Source: Deltaproteobacteria bacterium (GTDB lineage: Bacteria; Desulfobacterota; Dissulfuribacteria; Dissulfuribacterales; QOAL01). From it: a stretch of DNA of 64,000 bases. The translations under genes were made by a program, and so were the position numbers. Under the pieces are notes generated by a model that ran no database searches, was not told the DNA's origin, and saw nothing but the letters and a program-made list of their open reading frames with translations. Shown piece by piece: positions 34,598-44,000 of the stretch. The stretch is from NCBI GenBank assembly GCA_026995935.1, contig JALWNK010000062.1:23916-87915 (forward strand), in the 5' to 3' direction. Position 1 is the stretch's first letter. Every line of letters starts with the position of its first letter.

Positions 34598-35510
34598 GGG
34601 TTCTTTTTTCCACTGCTGTCAAGTTTTTTTGAATCTTGGACTCATATACGTCTTCAACCCGGTCGTAACGCATCTGAGTAATCTGTTCGGAGACAAGGCC
34701 AAGCAGGAAGACCATGACGCTTACGCTCAAGAGCAGGGCAGACATGTTTGTGAACCTGTGGAAAAACGTATAGGTGTAAAGGTAGTAGAGAAGGCCAACA
34801 GAGAAGAAGAGGAATGAGATTGGCAAAAATATCCTGAGGGGTGAAAAGAGGGTGGCGATTCTGAGGATAATGAGGATGAATCTTGATCCATCCCTGAGTG
34901 TGGAGATCTTGCTCTTTCCAATACGTTTTGACACCTTGATTGGTACGTATTTTATGGTGAGCCCGCTCCTTAGGTAGGCGAGGGTGCTGGTAGTAGGGTA
35001 GGAAAATGTGTTTGGAAAAAGGTAGAGGTACCTTCTGACCGTATCCGTTTCAAAGACCCTGAAGCCAGAGGTAAGGTCCTTTATGGGGAACTTCCCCACG
35101 TAAGAGGCAAGCCTGTTGTAACACCAGTTGGCAATCCTTCTTCCAAGGCTGGCCTGACCCCTTGCGTCCCTAGCCCCAACCACCATGTCATACCTTTTCA
35201 TCTCTTCAAGGAGTCTTGGGATGTCTTCCGGGCGGTGCTGCCCGTCCCCGTCCATGAGGACCACGTATCTCCCAGCAGCGTTCCTTATGCCTGTCTTCAC
35301 TGCAGCACCGTTACCAATGTTGTACGGGTGCCTTATGACCTCTGCGCCGGCCTTGGCTGCAACCTCTGCGGTGTTGTCACTGCTGCCGTCATCCACCACT
35401 ATTATCTGAAAGTCCGGGTAGAGGCGCTTGATCTTGGCAACCGTTTCCCCAATGGCGGCCTCTTCGTTGAAGGCCGGAATGACAACGGTAACCCCTGGTT
35501 TATCCTTCAT
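34587..35510 (-). CDS. family 2 glycosyltransferase, membrane-anchored
   Basis: A 307-aa dolichyl-phosphate mannosyltransferase-like enzyme: GT-A fold (residues 1-220) with VVIPAFNEEAAIGE, VVDDGSSDNTAE and the metal motif DGDGQHRPED, then two membrane helices (about 225-285) in its C-terminal part. It would transfer a sugar from an NDP-sugar to a polyprenyl phosphate. ATG 35510 (MKDKPGVTVVIPAFNE) is chosen; the frame extends to 35588, but the extra residues overlap the upstream gene more and lack conservation features. Coupled to genes on both sides by overlaps of about 11 bases. Confidence 0.9.
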   Translation of the reverse strand: MKDKPGVTVVIPAFNEEAAIGETVAKIKRLYPDFQIIVVDDGSSDNTAEVAAKAGAEVIRHPYNIGNGAAVKTGIRNAAGRYVVLMDGDGQHRPEDIPRLLEEMKRYDMVVGARDARGQASLGRRIANWCYNRLASYVGKFPIKDLTSGFRVFETDTVRRYLYLFPNTFSYPTTSTLAYLRSGLTIKYVPIKVSKRIGKSKISTLRDGSRFILIILRIATLFSPLRIFLPISFLFFSVGLLYYLYTYTFFHRFTNMSALLLSVSVMVFLLGLVSEQITQMRYDRVEDVYESKIQKNLTAVEKRTHEQ

Positions 35511-36006
35511 GAAGCTGTGTTTCCTCTTCCCCCTCTTTTTCCTGGGCAGGATTGATGAGGCCGTAGGCCTTTCCAATCCGGTAGACAAGGTTCATAAAGC
35601 CCTTTGGCAAGGGGACGTCCCGATCCTCAAGGAGGATGCCGTACTCCCTGGCCTGGGCCAGTATTTCAGCGCTGAGATCAGGCATACCTTCACAGTGGTT
35701 GCAAAGGAAATGTATCCTGAGTGCGTCAGTAAGTGGAATTAGCAGGTCCGGAAACTCTTCAGGCACGCGCTTCAGTTCCCTGTCAATAAGTTCCGCGTGT
35801 TCTTCAGCAAATTCCCTGTAGGGGCTTTGGGGGTTGGGAGTGCCAAAGAGGCGGTTAAGCATTGCAGCTGAAAGGAGCCTTTGAAACTCCTCATCCTTGT
35901 GGCCGTATCTGGCCTGAAGGGACTTCTTGGCCCTCATGAAAAACACCATCCTAACCACGTCCACACCTTCTCTCAGGCTCTCTATGAGGCCCCTTTGATC
36001 TTTCAT
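35500..36006 (-). CDS. conserved-looking protein of unknown function
   Basis: A 168-aa, charged, mostly helical soluble protein that I do not recognise. It has two close cysteines and a histidine (HFLCNHCEGM, about residue 100) that might hold a metal, and an acidic tail. It is the first gene of a three-gene unit with the glycosyltransferase and carboxypeptidase, overlapping the former by 11 bases. The start is ATG 36006. Confidence 0.7.
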   Translation of the reverse strand: MKDQRGLIESLREGVDVVRMVFFMRAKKSLQARYGHKDEEFQRLLSAAMLNRLFGTPNPQSPYREFAEEHAELIDRELKRVPEEFPDLLIPLTDALRIHFLCNHCEGMPDLSAEILAQAREYGILLEDRDVPLPKGFMNLVYRIGKAYGLINPAQEKEGEEETQLHEG

Positions 36007-36098
36007 CTTTTACCCCGGCAACTGGTCTAATCAGGGTGCCAACCCTGTAAAAATACAAGGTATATCAGCCCAGGCCTTTTGTCTATCCAATTTGCTCG

Positions 36099-36127
36099 TT
36101 GAACTTTGGGGCGGTTCTTGTTATAAA
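36099..36127 (+). promoter_or_regulatory. promoter of rpsA
   Basis: TTGAAC (36099-36104) and TATAAA (36122-36127) with an exact 17-base spacer, a strong housekeeping-type promoter 36 bases before ATG 36163. Confidence 0.7.
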
Positions 36128-36162
36128 AGCACATTTAACGTCTCGTAGGGGGAATTTTTTAA

Positions 36163-38019
36163 ATGGAAAAGGTTGCAGAAATTACGCAGGATACCAATAC
36201 CGCCGCACCAAGTGCGGAAGTGGCCGAGGAAAAGGCTGCGCATCCGGTGCAGGAAGAGCAGGGCACCGATGTTAAGGCCACTGAGGCCGATGAAGGTAAC
36301 TCCATGTCTGAAGAATCCGAAGACATGGGCCAGTTCGAAGAGCTTTTCGAACAAAGTCTCCGTTCCTTCCAGGAGGGAGAAATAATAAATGGGACAGTGG
36401 TGAGCGTTGATCACGATTATGTAATGATCGACATTGGCTACAAGTCAGAGGGCCTCATTCCCGCAAGAGAGTTCCTTGATGCAGAGGGAAACGTCACTGT
36501 GAAGCCAGGGGACACTGTAGAGGTCCTTGTGGAACGCTGGAATCCAGAGGATGGAACCCTGAGGGTCTCCCATGCCAAGGCTGTCAGAAGGAAGGTGTGG
36601 GACAAGGTCATTAAGGCATTTGAGGCAAAGGAGCCCATAGAGGTTACAGTGCTTTCCAAGGTAAAGGGCGGCCTTACTGTGCTCATTGGTGAAGGCTCAG
36701 GCGGAATAAAGGCCTTTCTCCCCTATTCCCAGGTGGATGTAAAACCCCATCCCAACCTTGACAAGTTGATTGGAGAGAAATTCAGGTGTGCAATACTTGA
36801 TTACAACAGAAAGCGCCAGAACGTGGTCGTCTCCAGAAGGGAGCTTCTTGAAAAAGAGATTGCTGAGAAAAAGAAGGAGACCCTGGCAACCCTTGAAGAG
36901 GGGCAGGTGAGGGAAGGTGTTGTGAAGAATATCACCGATTATGGCGCTTTTGTGGATCTTGGGGGCATAGATGGCCTGCTTCATGTTACTGACATCTCCT
37001 GGGGCCGTGTTGATCATCCATCCAAGGTCTTAAAGGTTGGAGACACCATTACCGTCAAGGTCCTTTCCTTTGACAGGGAAAAGGAAAAGGTGGCCCTTGG
37101 CATAAAGCAGCTTACTGAAGATCCGTGGTTGAAAGCTGCTGAGAAGTACCCTGAGGGTGAAAAGGTCTCAGGAAGGGTGGTGAACCTCACTGAGTACGGC
37201 GCCTTTGTTGAGCTTGAAGAGGGCGTTGAAGGGCTTATTCACGTCTCTGAGATGTCCTGGACCAAGAGAATCAGGCATCCAAAGCAGGTGCTTGAGGTGG
37301 GTGACCAGGTAGAGGCAGTTGTTCTAAAGGTTGACCCTGAGGCAAGAAGGATTTCCCTGGGCCTCAAGCAGGTCCAGCCCAACCCCTGGGACCTCGTAAA
37401 GGAGAAGTATCCTGAGGGCACGGTGATTGAGGGCACCGTGAAGAATATAACGGATTTTGGCCTTTTTATCGGCATAGAAGAGGGCATAGACGGCCTTGTG
37501 CACGTCTCCGACCTGTCCTGGAGCAAGAGGGTGAAACACCCTTCTGAGCTTTTCAAGAAGGGGGACAAGATACAGGCCGTTGTTCTCAACATTGACAAGG
37601 AAAAGGAGAGGTTCTCTCTGGGAGTAAAACAGCTCCAGCCCGATCCTTGGGAATCTGCACCTGAACGTTTTCCAGTAGGCAGCAAGGTCACAGGCAAGAT
37701 CACCAACGTCACAGACTTTGGAATATTTGTTGAGCTTGAAGAGGGCATAGAAGGGCTTATCCACGTTTCTGAGATAGCACCTGGAAGGCCAAAGAGCCCA
37801 GTTGGAAAGTACGAGGTGGGAAGTGAGATCACTGCCAAGGTGATAAATGTCTCTCCAAAGGACAGGCGCATAGGTCTTTCCATAAAGAAGATGATGGAGG
37901 ATGAGGAGCGCTCCTTCTACTCGGAATACAGCTCCTCCCAGGCCGCGCCTACCACCCTGGGGCTGCTTTTGCAGGAAGAGCTAGTCAAGGACAAGTCAGA
38001 CTCTGGCGACAAGTCTTGA
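36163..38019 (+). CDS. rpsA: 30S ribosomal protein S1
   Basis: A 618-aa RNA-binding protein that helps mRNA bind the small ribosomal subunit. Six S1 repeats are visible, the last four nearly canonical (NITDYGAFVDLGG, NLTEYGAFVELEE, NITDFGLFIGIEE, NVTDFGIFVELEE). The protein is longer than the 557-aa E. coli form, mainly through an acidic N-terminal extension of about 60 residues rich in Glu, Ala and Thr. ATG 36163 follows TAGGGGGA. The order rpsA-sppA-ihfB resembles the rpsA-ihfB pairing of other proteobacteria. Confidence 0.97.
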   Translation: MEKVAEITQDTNTAAPSAEVAEEKAAHPVQEEQGTDVKATEADEGNSMSEESEDMGQFEELFEQSLRSFQEGEIINGTVVSVDHDYVMIDIGYKSEGLIPAREFLDAEGNVTVKPGDTVEVLVERWNPEDGTLRVSHAKAVRRKVWDKVIKAFEAKEPIEVTVLSKVKGGLTVLIGEGSGGIKAFLPYSQVDVKPHPNLDKLIGEKFRCAILDYNRKRQNVVVSRRELLEKEIAEKKKETLATLEEGQVREGVVKNITDYGAFVDLGGIDGLLHVTDISWGRVDHPSKVLKVGDTITVKVLSFDREKEKVALGIKQLTEDPWLKAAEKYPEGEKVSGRVVNLTEYGAFVELEEGVEGLIHVSEMSWTKRIRHPKQVLEVGDQVEAVVLKVDPEARRISLGLKQVQPNPWDLVKEKYPEGTVIEGTVKNITDFGLFIGIEEGIDGLVHVSDLSWSKRVKHPSELFKKGDKIQAVVLNIDKEKERFSLGVKQLQPDPWESAPERFPVGSKVTGKITNVTDFGIFVELEEGIEGLIHVSEIAPGRPKSPVGKYEVGSEITAKVINVSPKDRRIGLSIKKMMEDEERSFYSEYSSSQAAPTTLGLLLQEELVKDKSDSGDKS

Positions 38020-38036
38020 GCCAGCGGGAAGGCTAA

Positions 38037-38963
38037 ATGACAGATAAAGAGCAAAGGGGAGGCCGTACCAGGGCCTTCCTCATAGTGCTTGCAACAATAG
38101 GAGGGCTTGCCCTCCTTACTTTTTTTGCCTTTGTTCTGCTCATTGGCTCCCTGTTCCTTAAAAGCGGTGTTGCTCCCTCGTCACTTGCTCCAGAGGCGGA
38201 AGGGGTTGGCATAGTAAGGCTGGAAGGGGTAATAGTTACTCCTGAAAAGGTGCTAAAGGACCTTAGAAACTTCAGGGAAAACGACCGTGTCAAGGCCATA
38301 GTTCTAAGAATAGACAGCCCCGGAGGGGCAGTTGGGGCAAGCCAGGAGCTTTACCAGGCCATCAGGCAGGTGGACAAGGAAAAGCCCGTGGTTGCCTCCC
38401 TTGTAAACACGGCTGCCTCCGGCGCCTTTTATGCTGCTTGCGCCTCCCGCTGGATAGTTTCAGACCCAGGCACCATTACCGGAAGTATCGGCGTCATAAT
38501 GAAGCTTCCAAACATCTCAGGCCTTCTTCAAAGGCTTGGCATAAAAACCACGGTCATAAAGAGCGGAAAACTGAAGGACCTGGCCTCTATCACAAGGGAT
38601 CTGACCCCTGAAGAGAGGCAGGTGCTAAAGGGGGTCATGGACGATATCCACAACCAGTTTATACAGGATGTTGCCAAGGGCAGAAATCTTCCCGTGGAGG
38701 ATGTCTCAAGGGTTGCGGATGGAAGGATATTTTCCGGAAGGCAGGCCCTGGCCCTCCACTTTGTGGATGAGCTTGGTAACTTCTCAACTGCAGTAAAGAA
38801 GGCTGCGGAGCTTGGAAAGATAAAGGGTAAGCCTGCCCTTATATACCCCCAGAAGGATAAGATAACGGCATTAAAGGAAATCCTGGAGGATTCCGGAGCA
38901 AGGTCCATGCTCAAGTTTCTAAACCTGTTGTTTCTTAACGACTCTTCTGGAGTTCCGCACTAA
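38037..38963 (+). CDS. sppA: signal peptide peptidase SppA
   Basis: A 308-aa membrane-bound serine protease of family S49 that degrades cleaved signal peptides. One N-terminal membrane helix (about 12-38); the catalytic serine in ITGSIGVIMK and the upstream SGAFYAACASRW strand are clear, and a conserved Lys in SGKLKDLASITRDLT can serve as general base. This is the short, single-domain form. It starts 17 bases after rpsA and ends 12 bases before ihfB, so the three are one unit. Confidence 0.93.
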   Translation: MTDKEQRGGRTRAFLIVLATIGGLALLTFFAFVLLIGSLFLKSGVAPSSLAPEAEGVGIVRLEGVIVTPEKVLKDLRNFRENDRVKAIVLRIDSPGGAVGASQELYQAIRQVDKEKPVVASLVNTAASGAFYAACASRWIVSDPGTITGSIGVIMKLPNISGLLQRLGIKTTVIKSGKLKDLASITRDLTPEERQVLKGVMDDIHNQFIQDVAKGRNLPVEDVSRVADGRIFSGRQALALHFVDELGNFSTAVKKAAELGKIKGKPALIYPQKDKITALKEILEDSGARSMLKFLNLLFLNDSSGVPH

Positions 38964-38975
38964 TCCTTTAACAAG

Positions 38976-39254
38976 ATGCTAAAGGCAGACCTGGTAAGAA
39001 GGCTAAAGGAGATTTACCCGGAATTTACCCAGGCAGATCTTCAGGAAATGGTGGAGCTTGTATTTGAGCAGATTGCCCAGGCCCTTCAGGAAGGAAGAAG
39101 GGTTGAGATAAGGGGCTTTGGAAGCTTCAGCCTTCACAGACAGAAAGAAAGACAATTCATAAATCCAAAGACAGGCCAAAAGACGGTCTGCCCCTCCAAT
39201 TTCAGGATAGTCTTCAGACCAAGTAACAAGTTAAAAAGGATCGATCCCCTTTAA
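38976..39254 (+). CDS. ihfB: integration host factor beta / HU-family DNA-bending protein
   Basis: A 92-aa histone-like protein that bends DNA as a dimer and helps sigma-54 activation and recombination. The signature GFGSFSLHRQKERQFINPKTG covers the beta-arm, with the usual helical N-terminus. The beta-arm lacks the common RxGRNP form (INPKTGQ instead). Position after rpsA-sppA favours the IhfB subunit rather than HU. Two sigma-54 promoters in the window would be typical clients of IHF. Confidence 0.88.
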   Translation: MLKADLVRRLKEIYPEFTQADLQEMVELVFEQIAQALQEGRRVEIRGFGSFSLHRQKERQFINPKTGQKTVCPSNFRIVFRPSNKLKRIDPL

Positions 39255-39378
39255 GGCGCCCGATAGGCCACGGAATTACTTCCAAAATCTCCTGGATTGG
39301 TTCTCATTGCAAATGATGTGAGCGTAATTATTGTATTTTTGAGTAACTTTTTAAAAATGCAATGGGGAGCAAAATCTT

Positions 39379-41149
39379 ATGGCGAGCCAATCCAAAAAGA
39401 CAAAGATAGCCCTTCTTGATCTTGCCAGTTGCACTGGATGCGAGGTGAATCTTTTGCGGCTCGGCTCAAGGTTTCTTGAGCTTGCCGAACACTTTGAGAT
39501 CGCAGACTGGCACATGCTTCAAAGGGACAAGGATACGGACTACGATGTTGTTTTTGTCGAGGGGCTTTGTGTGCAATGAAGAGCAGGAGGAGATTTTAAG
39601 GCAGGCAAGGAGGACAAGTCAAGTGCTTGTCGCCCTGGGCGCCTGCGCCATGACCGGTAATGTTTTTTCCCAGATCAAACCAGAGAAATTCGAAGAGCTT
39701 AAATCAAGGGTCTATCCCCCTGGATACCAACCTGTAACCCACTTTGTAAAGCCCGTTTCAAAGGTGGTAGAGGTAGATCATGTGATACCTGGGTGTCCCG
39801 CAAGCAGTGAGGCGGCGGCAAAACTCTTTGAGGAGCTTAGTAAAAGACCCATAACATCTCCGCGGCTCAGGGTTCAGGAGCCTGACTTTGTATCAAGGAT
39901 AGAAGGCCATGGCAAACTCGAAGCTGATCTTGAAAAGGGCCATGCCGTTTTTGCGCCAGAAGAAGGAGAACGGTTCGTGGAGGCCCTTGCAGTTGGCAGG
40001 CCATACTGGAGCGCTCCGAAACTTCACAGCAGGATATGTGGTATCTGCCCGGCAGCGCATACACTTTGTGCCATCGAGGCTTCCGAAAGGGCCCTGGGAA
40101 TCAGGCCTTCAACACAGACCGTTTTGCTCAGAAGGCTTTTTCAGTGTGGACAGATGGTCTCAAGCCATCTTATGCATTTGTATTTAATGGTCCTGCCCTC
40201 CATTGCAGGCTTTGATTCCAGTGTGGATTTCAGCCTTGTTTATCCAGAGGAATTTAAGATATTTTTGGAGATAAAGAGGATAGCCGAGGAGATAACGGAT
40301 GCCATAGGTGGTGCTCCCCTTCATGCGGTCAGCCTAGAGCCTGGAGGTTTTACCAGGGTTCCTGATGCAAAAAGGCTTTCACAACTTGGTCGTCGTATTG
40401 AAAAGGTACTCGACGACAGCCTTGATCTTGTGCGAATACTTGGTACTTTCAGGTGGGCAGAGGCCGAAACCGTTGCCCATATGCTTTGTATACAGCCAGA
40501 AAAGGATGAATATACCTTTTATGGGATGAGCTTCATACACAATGGGCCAGAGCCCGTTTCCGGCACGGACTATCAAGATCTCATAGAGGAACACACACGA
40601 AAGGGCCAGTCAGGAAAGGTGGCCTATCTCAAGGGAAAAAGGCCTGTAAAGACAGGGGCCCTTTCACGGCTCTTTCGCTTTAACAGGTATCTAAATCCCC
40701 TAGCTTCTGTGATTTTCAAGGAACTGGACATCAATTTTCAAAATCCCTTTTACAACAACCTTTCACAGGCAGTTGAGCTCATTCACTACCTTGAGGAGGC
40801 AGGAAAGCTTCTGGCTGAGCTCGGGAAAGGGGATGTTTCAGGGGCCAAGATAGATGAAAAGAACGTGAGGGAAGAGGCGCTTTCAGGAAAAGGCCCATGG
40901 CCAAGGCGCGGGGTTGGATTAATTGAGGCGCCAAGGGGAATACTCATACATGACGTTGAAATTGACAAATCAGGCTTGGTTACCAATTACAATATCATTA
41001 CGCCAACGGCCCTTAACATTTCCGCCCTTGGCCCAGAGGCGGAGCTGTTTCTCCGAAAAAATCGGGACTTACCAAAGGAGAAGAAAAGGACGGCCCTTGA
41101 GGATCTTGTGCGGGCCTCTGACCCCTGCATTACATGTGCAGTGCACTAG
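39379..41149 (+). CDS. [NiFe] hydrogenase, fused small and large subunits, needs a +1 shift
   Basis: Splits or forms H2. The first part (39379 to about 39845) is a short MvhG/HoxY-like small subunit with the proximal cluster cysteines in SCTGCEV, GACAMTG and PGCPAS. With no stop or new start it runs into a large subunit that begins at RIEGHGKLEADLEKG and has both nickel motifs, RICGICPAAH (40033-40062) and DPCITCAVH at the very end. The reading frame changes once: frame 1 ends at TGA 39577-39579, while homology continues in the +1 frame from 39568. Three oddities: the fusion, the frame change, and a stop straight after the last His, so there is no peptide for a maturation protease to remove. 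GGGGAG at 39364-39369 precedes ATG 39379. It resembles Mvh-type enzymes that pass electrons to HdrA/MvhD, encoded 6 kb downstream. Confidence 0.82.
39559..39579 (+). other. +1 frameshift site in the hydrogenase gene
   Basis: Zero-frame codons are GAG GGG CTT TGT GTG CAA TGA. Homology stops in this frame after VVFVEG and resumes one base later as TTT GTG TGC AAT GAA (FVCNEEQEE). A purine-rich GAGGGG lies directly before CTTT, recalling the prfB site (Shine-Dalgarno-like run, CUU slipping to UUU, nearby UGA), but here the A-site codon is UGU, not UGA, and the spacing is zero. A run-length error in GGGG (39561-39564) would look the same. Confidence 0.6.
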
Positions 41150-41175
41150 GAAGGGCGGTCTTTATTCAGGAGTCG

Positions 41176-41781
41176 CTATTCAAAATCGGCACAGCTCCCC
41201 TTGCCGCGGCGAAGCACCTCTATTTCGTCATCCACCAGTGAAATCACACTTGAAGGCTCAGGGGTTATTATGCCTGAATCCACAATGATGGGGATCTGTT
41301 TGCCGAACCTTTTGGCCATCTCCCTTGGGTCTGAAAAGACCTCATCTGCCTGGGATACAGTGGTACTGATTATGGGGTTTCCAAGCTGCCTCACTATTTC
41401 AAGGCACACGGGATGATCGGGAATCCTTATTCCAACGGTCTTTCTCTTGGTCAACATCATCTTTGGCACCTGGCGGGAGCCTTCGAGAATGAAGGTGTAA
41501 GGCCCGGGAAGGTAACGTTTAAGTATCCTGTAGGCAAGATCAGAGACTCTTGCATACTGGCTTATGTGGCTCAAGTCTGCGCATATGAAGCTGAAGGGTT
41601 GGGTCTTGGGAATCCCTTTTATTTGGTAGACCTTTTCTATGGCCTTTTTGTTGAATATGTCAGCCCCCATTCCGTAACAGGTATCCGTGGGGTAGATTAC
41701 CACCTCTCCCTTTCTAAGGGCCTCAACTATCTGTCGAATCTTTCTGGGCACCGGTCTTTCAGGATCTAATTCCAATATCAC
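41176..41781 (-). CDS. tsaC: L-threonylcarbamoyladenylate synthase (Sua5/TsaC)
   Basis: Makes threonylcarbamoyl-AMP for the t6A modification of tRNAs reading ANN codons. The 201-aa YrdC-domain protein has the family signature VVIYPTDTCYGMGADIFN and later KRKTVGIRIPDHPV and NPIISTTVS. Its 3' end faces that of the hydrogenase gene across 26 bases. Confidence 0.93.
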   Translation of the reverse strand: MILELDPERPVPRKIRQIVEALRKGEVVIYPTDTCYGMGADIFNKKAIEKVYQIKGIPKTQPFSFICADLSHISQYARVSDLAYRILKRYLPGPYTFILEGSRQVPKMMLTKRKTVGIRIPDHPVCLEIVRQLGNPIISTTVSQADEVFSDPREMAKRFGKQIPIIVDSGIITPEPSSVISLVDDEIEVLRRGKGSCADFE

Positions 41782-41803
41782 GTGACTTTATCCTCCTTGG
41801 GGA

Positions 41804-41833
41804 TTGACAAACATCTTGTTTTCAAGGTAACAA
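41804..41833 (+). promoter_or_regulatory. probable promoter of fhs
   Basis: TTGACA (41804-41809) with TAACAA (41828-41833) after 18 bases. It lies about 125 bases before the fhs start and is the only clear promoter-like pair in 41782-41958. The leader contains no structure that I recognise. Confidence 0.4.
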
Positions 41834-41958
41834 TTTTGAACTACCATTCAATTAATCAATGTACCAAGACAAGAAAGGCGTTTTTTTTGCCTGCGGCGAT
41901 TAGTTCAAAGATAATCATGCAGGTGTTTATGTGAAGAATAAAATCGAGGAGGAGTTAC

Positions 41959-43722
41959 ATGAAATTAGATCCGACCAAGATGAAAGACTGGGAAATAGCC
42001 GAGGCCGCTGCCGAACATATGAAGACGGTTTATCAGCTTGGCGAGGAGCTGGGCCTGGAGAAGGAGGAACTTCTTCCCTATGGTCATTACGTGGCAAAGA
42101 TAGATTACGCCAAGACACTAGAGCGGCTGAAGGATCGACCAGATGGCAAGTACATTGACGTTACTGCCATTACCCCTACACCCCTTGGAGAGGGGAAAAG
42201 CACCTGCGCCGTAGGCCTCATGGAGGGCCTTGGGAAAAGGGGGAAAAACGTTGTGGGAGCACTTCGCCAGCCCTCTGGAGGCCCCACCTTCAACATCAAG
42301 GGAAGCGCCGCAGGTGGTGGGCTCGCCCAGCTCATTCCCCTGGACAAGTTTTCCCTGGGGCTCACCGGTGACATAAATGCCATAATGAATGCCCACAACC
42401 TGGGTATGGTGGCCCTTACGGCCAGAATGCAGCACGAGAGCAACTACACAGATGAGCAGCTTGCCCAAAGGGGGCTTAAGCGTCTGGATGTGCATCCAAA
42501 AAGCGTTGAGTTCCGCTGGATAATAGACTTTTGTGCCCAGGCGCTCAGGAACATCACCATAGGTATTGGGGGCCGCATGGATGGTTTCACCATGCAAAGC
42601 GGCTTTAATATAGCGGTTTCCTCCGAGATCATGGCAATACTTGCCATTGCCAATGACCTTAAGGACCTGAGGGAAAGAATTGGAAAAATCGTTGTTGCCT
42701 ATGACAAGACAGGAAAGCCCATAACCACTGAGGACCTGGAGGTGGCTGGAGCCATGACGGCCTGGATGGTTGAGGCTGTGAATCCAAACCTCATGCAGAC
42801 CGTAGAGGGGCAGCCATGTCTCATACATGCAGGGCCCTTTGCCAATATCGCCATTGGTCAGTCATCGGTGATTGCCGACAAGGTGGGCCTTAAGCTTGGT
42901 GACTATCTAGTTACGGAAAGCGGTTTTGGGGCTGATATTGGTTTTGAGAAGTTTTGGAACCTCAAGTGCCGCTTTAGCGGGCTGAAACCAAACTGTGCAG
43001 TGGTTGTTGCCACCATCCGCGCACTCAAGTGCCACGGTGGCGCACCCATTCCTCGCCCAGGCCGTCCAATGCCGCCAGAGTACAGCGAGGAGCATGTTGA
43101 ATGGGTGGAAAAGGGCACGGCCAACCTGTTGCATCACATTGAAACTGTCAAGAAGGCAGGCATTAACCCGGTTGTCTGTATTAACGCCTTTTACACCGAT
43201 ACCAAGAACGAAATCGAGGCAGTGCGCAGGCTCTGTGAACAGGCAGGTGCCCGCGTTGCAGTGTCCGAACACTGGCTAAAGGGAGGCGAGGGTGCCCTTG
43301 AGTTTGCAGATGCGGTTATTGATGCATGCAACGAGGAAAATGATTTCAGGTTCCTCTACGATCTTGACACGCCGCTTCGCAAGCGCATAGAGCTGATTAC
43401 CAAGGAGGTCTACGGCGGAGACGGTGTGGATTACTCGCCAGAGGCCCTTGCCAAGGCAGAAAAGATCGAGAATGATCCAGAGCTTTCAAAGCTTGGTACT
43501 TGCATGGTCAAGACACATCTAAGCCTTTCAGACAACCCCAACCTCAAAGGCGTTCCCAAGGGCTGGAGGCTTTTTGTCCGCGACATCCTTACATACAAGG
43601 GCGCAGGCTTTGTGGTACCAGTGGCCGGAGCCATAAGTCTCATGCCAGGAACCGGCTCCGATCCGGCCTACAGGCGTATCGACGTGGATGTTGAGACTGG
43701 AAAGGTAAAGGGTCTGTTCTAG
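41959..43722 (+). CDS. fhs: formate--tetrahydrofolate ligase
   Basis: ATP-dependent joining of formate to THF to give 10-formyl-THF, the second step of the methyl branch of the Wood-Ljungdahl pathway. The 587-aa protein has the nucleotide loop [11 protein letters not shown] near residue 72 and long conserved runs ([31 protein letters not shown]). ATG 41959 follows GAGGAG. The gene has its own terminator (43749-43771), then folD starts after a separate promoter. Confidence 0.97.
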   Translation: MKLDPTKMKDWEIAEAAAEHMKTVYQLGEELGLEKEELLPYGHYVAKIDYAKTLERLKDRPDGKYIDVTAITPTPLGEGKSTCAVGLMEGLGKRGKNVVGALRQPSGGPTFNIKGSAAGGGLAQLIPLDKFSLGLTGDINAIMNAHNLGMVALTARMQHESNYTDEQLAQRGLKRLDVHPKSVEFRWIIDFCAQALRNITIGIGGRMDGFTMQSGFNIAVSSEIMAILAIANDLKDLRERIGKIVVAYDKTGKPITTEDLEVAGAMTAWMVEAVNPNLMQTVEGQPCLIHAGPFANIAIGQSSVIADKVGLKLGDYLVTESGFGADIGFEKFWNLKCRFSGLKPNCAVVVATIRALKCHGGAPIPRPGRPMPPEYSEEHVEWVEKGTANLLHHIETVKKAGINPVVCINAFYTDTKNEIEAVRRLCEQAGARVAVSEHWLKGGEGALEFADAVIDACNEENDFRFLYDLDTPLRKRIELITKEVYGGDGVDYSPEALAKAEKIENDPELSKLGTCMVKTHLSLSDNPNLKGVPKGWRLFVRDILTYKGAGFVVPVAGAISLMPGTGSDPAYRRIDVDVETGKVKGLF

Positions 43723-43748
43723 GATTTGCCCTCCTTTTGTTCTTTACT

Positions 43749-43771
43749 GGCCGCCTTCGGGCGGCCTTTTT
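43749..43771 (+). terminator. intrinsic terminator after fhs
   Basis: GGCCGCC (43749-43755) and GGCGGCC (43760-43766) enclose a stable TTCG tetraloop and are followed by TTTTT. It lies 27 bases past the fhs stop. Confidence 0.88.
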
Positions 43772-43921
43772 ATTTGGCCGGGGGAAAAGGTACCAAGTAT
43801 GGGGTAAAAGGCCCCGCTCTTGTGGTCTTGTTATCTTTAAAAAAAAAATAACACGATAATCTCCGAATAATGGCAGCTATATCAGGTGATTATCCTACCG
43901 TCGGCTAAGGTTGGACAATTT

Positions 43922-43951
43922 TTGTCATATGGTCTAAACTTTGCTTATAGT
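43922..43951 (+). promoter_or_regulatory. promoter of the folD-cooS unit
   Basis: TTGTCA (43922-43927) and TATAGT (43946-43951) are 18 bases apart; transcription would start near 43958, about 43 bases before the folD ATG. The sequence from 43772 to 43921 shows no gene and no riboswitch that I recognise. Confidence 0.5.
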
Positions 43952-44000
43952 AAGAGGTCTATTATATGAATTTGCATTCAGTAAAAGAGCAGGAGGAGTC

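Noticed and set aside
39577-39579. TGA in the hydrogenase read as selenocysteine
   Set aside because: Translation past this TGA in the same frame gives no hydrogenase similarity and soon stops; the homologous sequence continues in the +1 frame, so a frame change explains it better.
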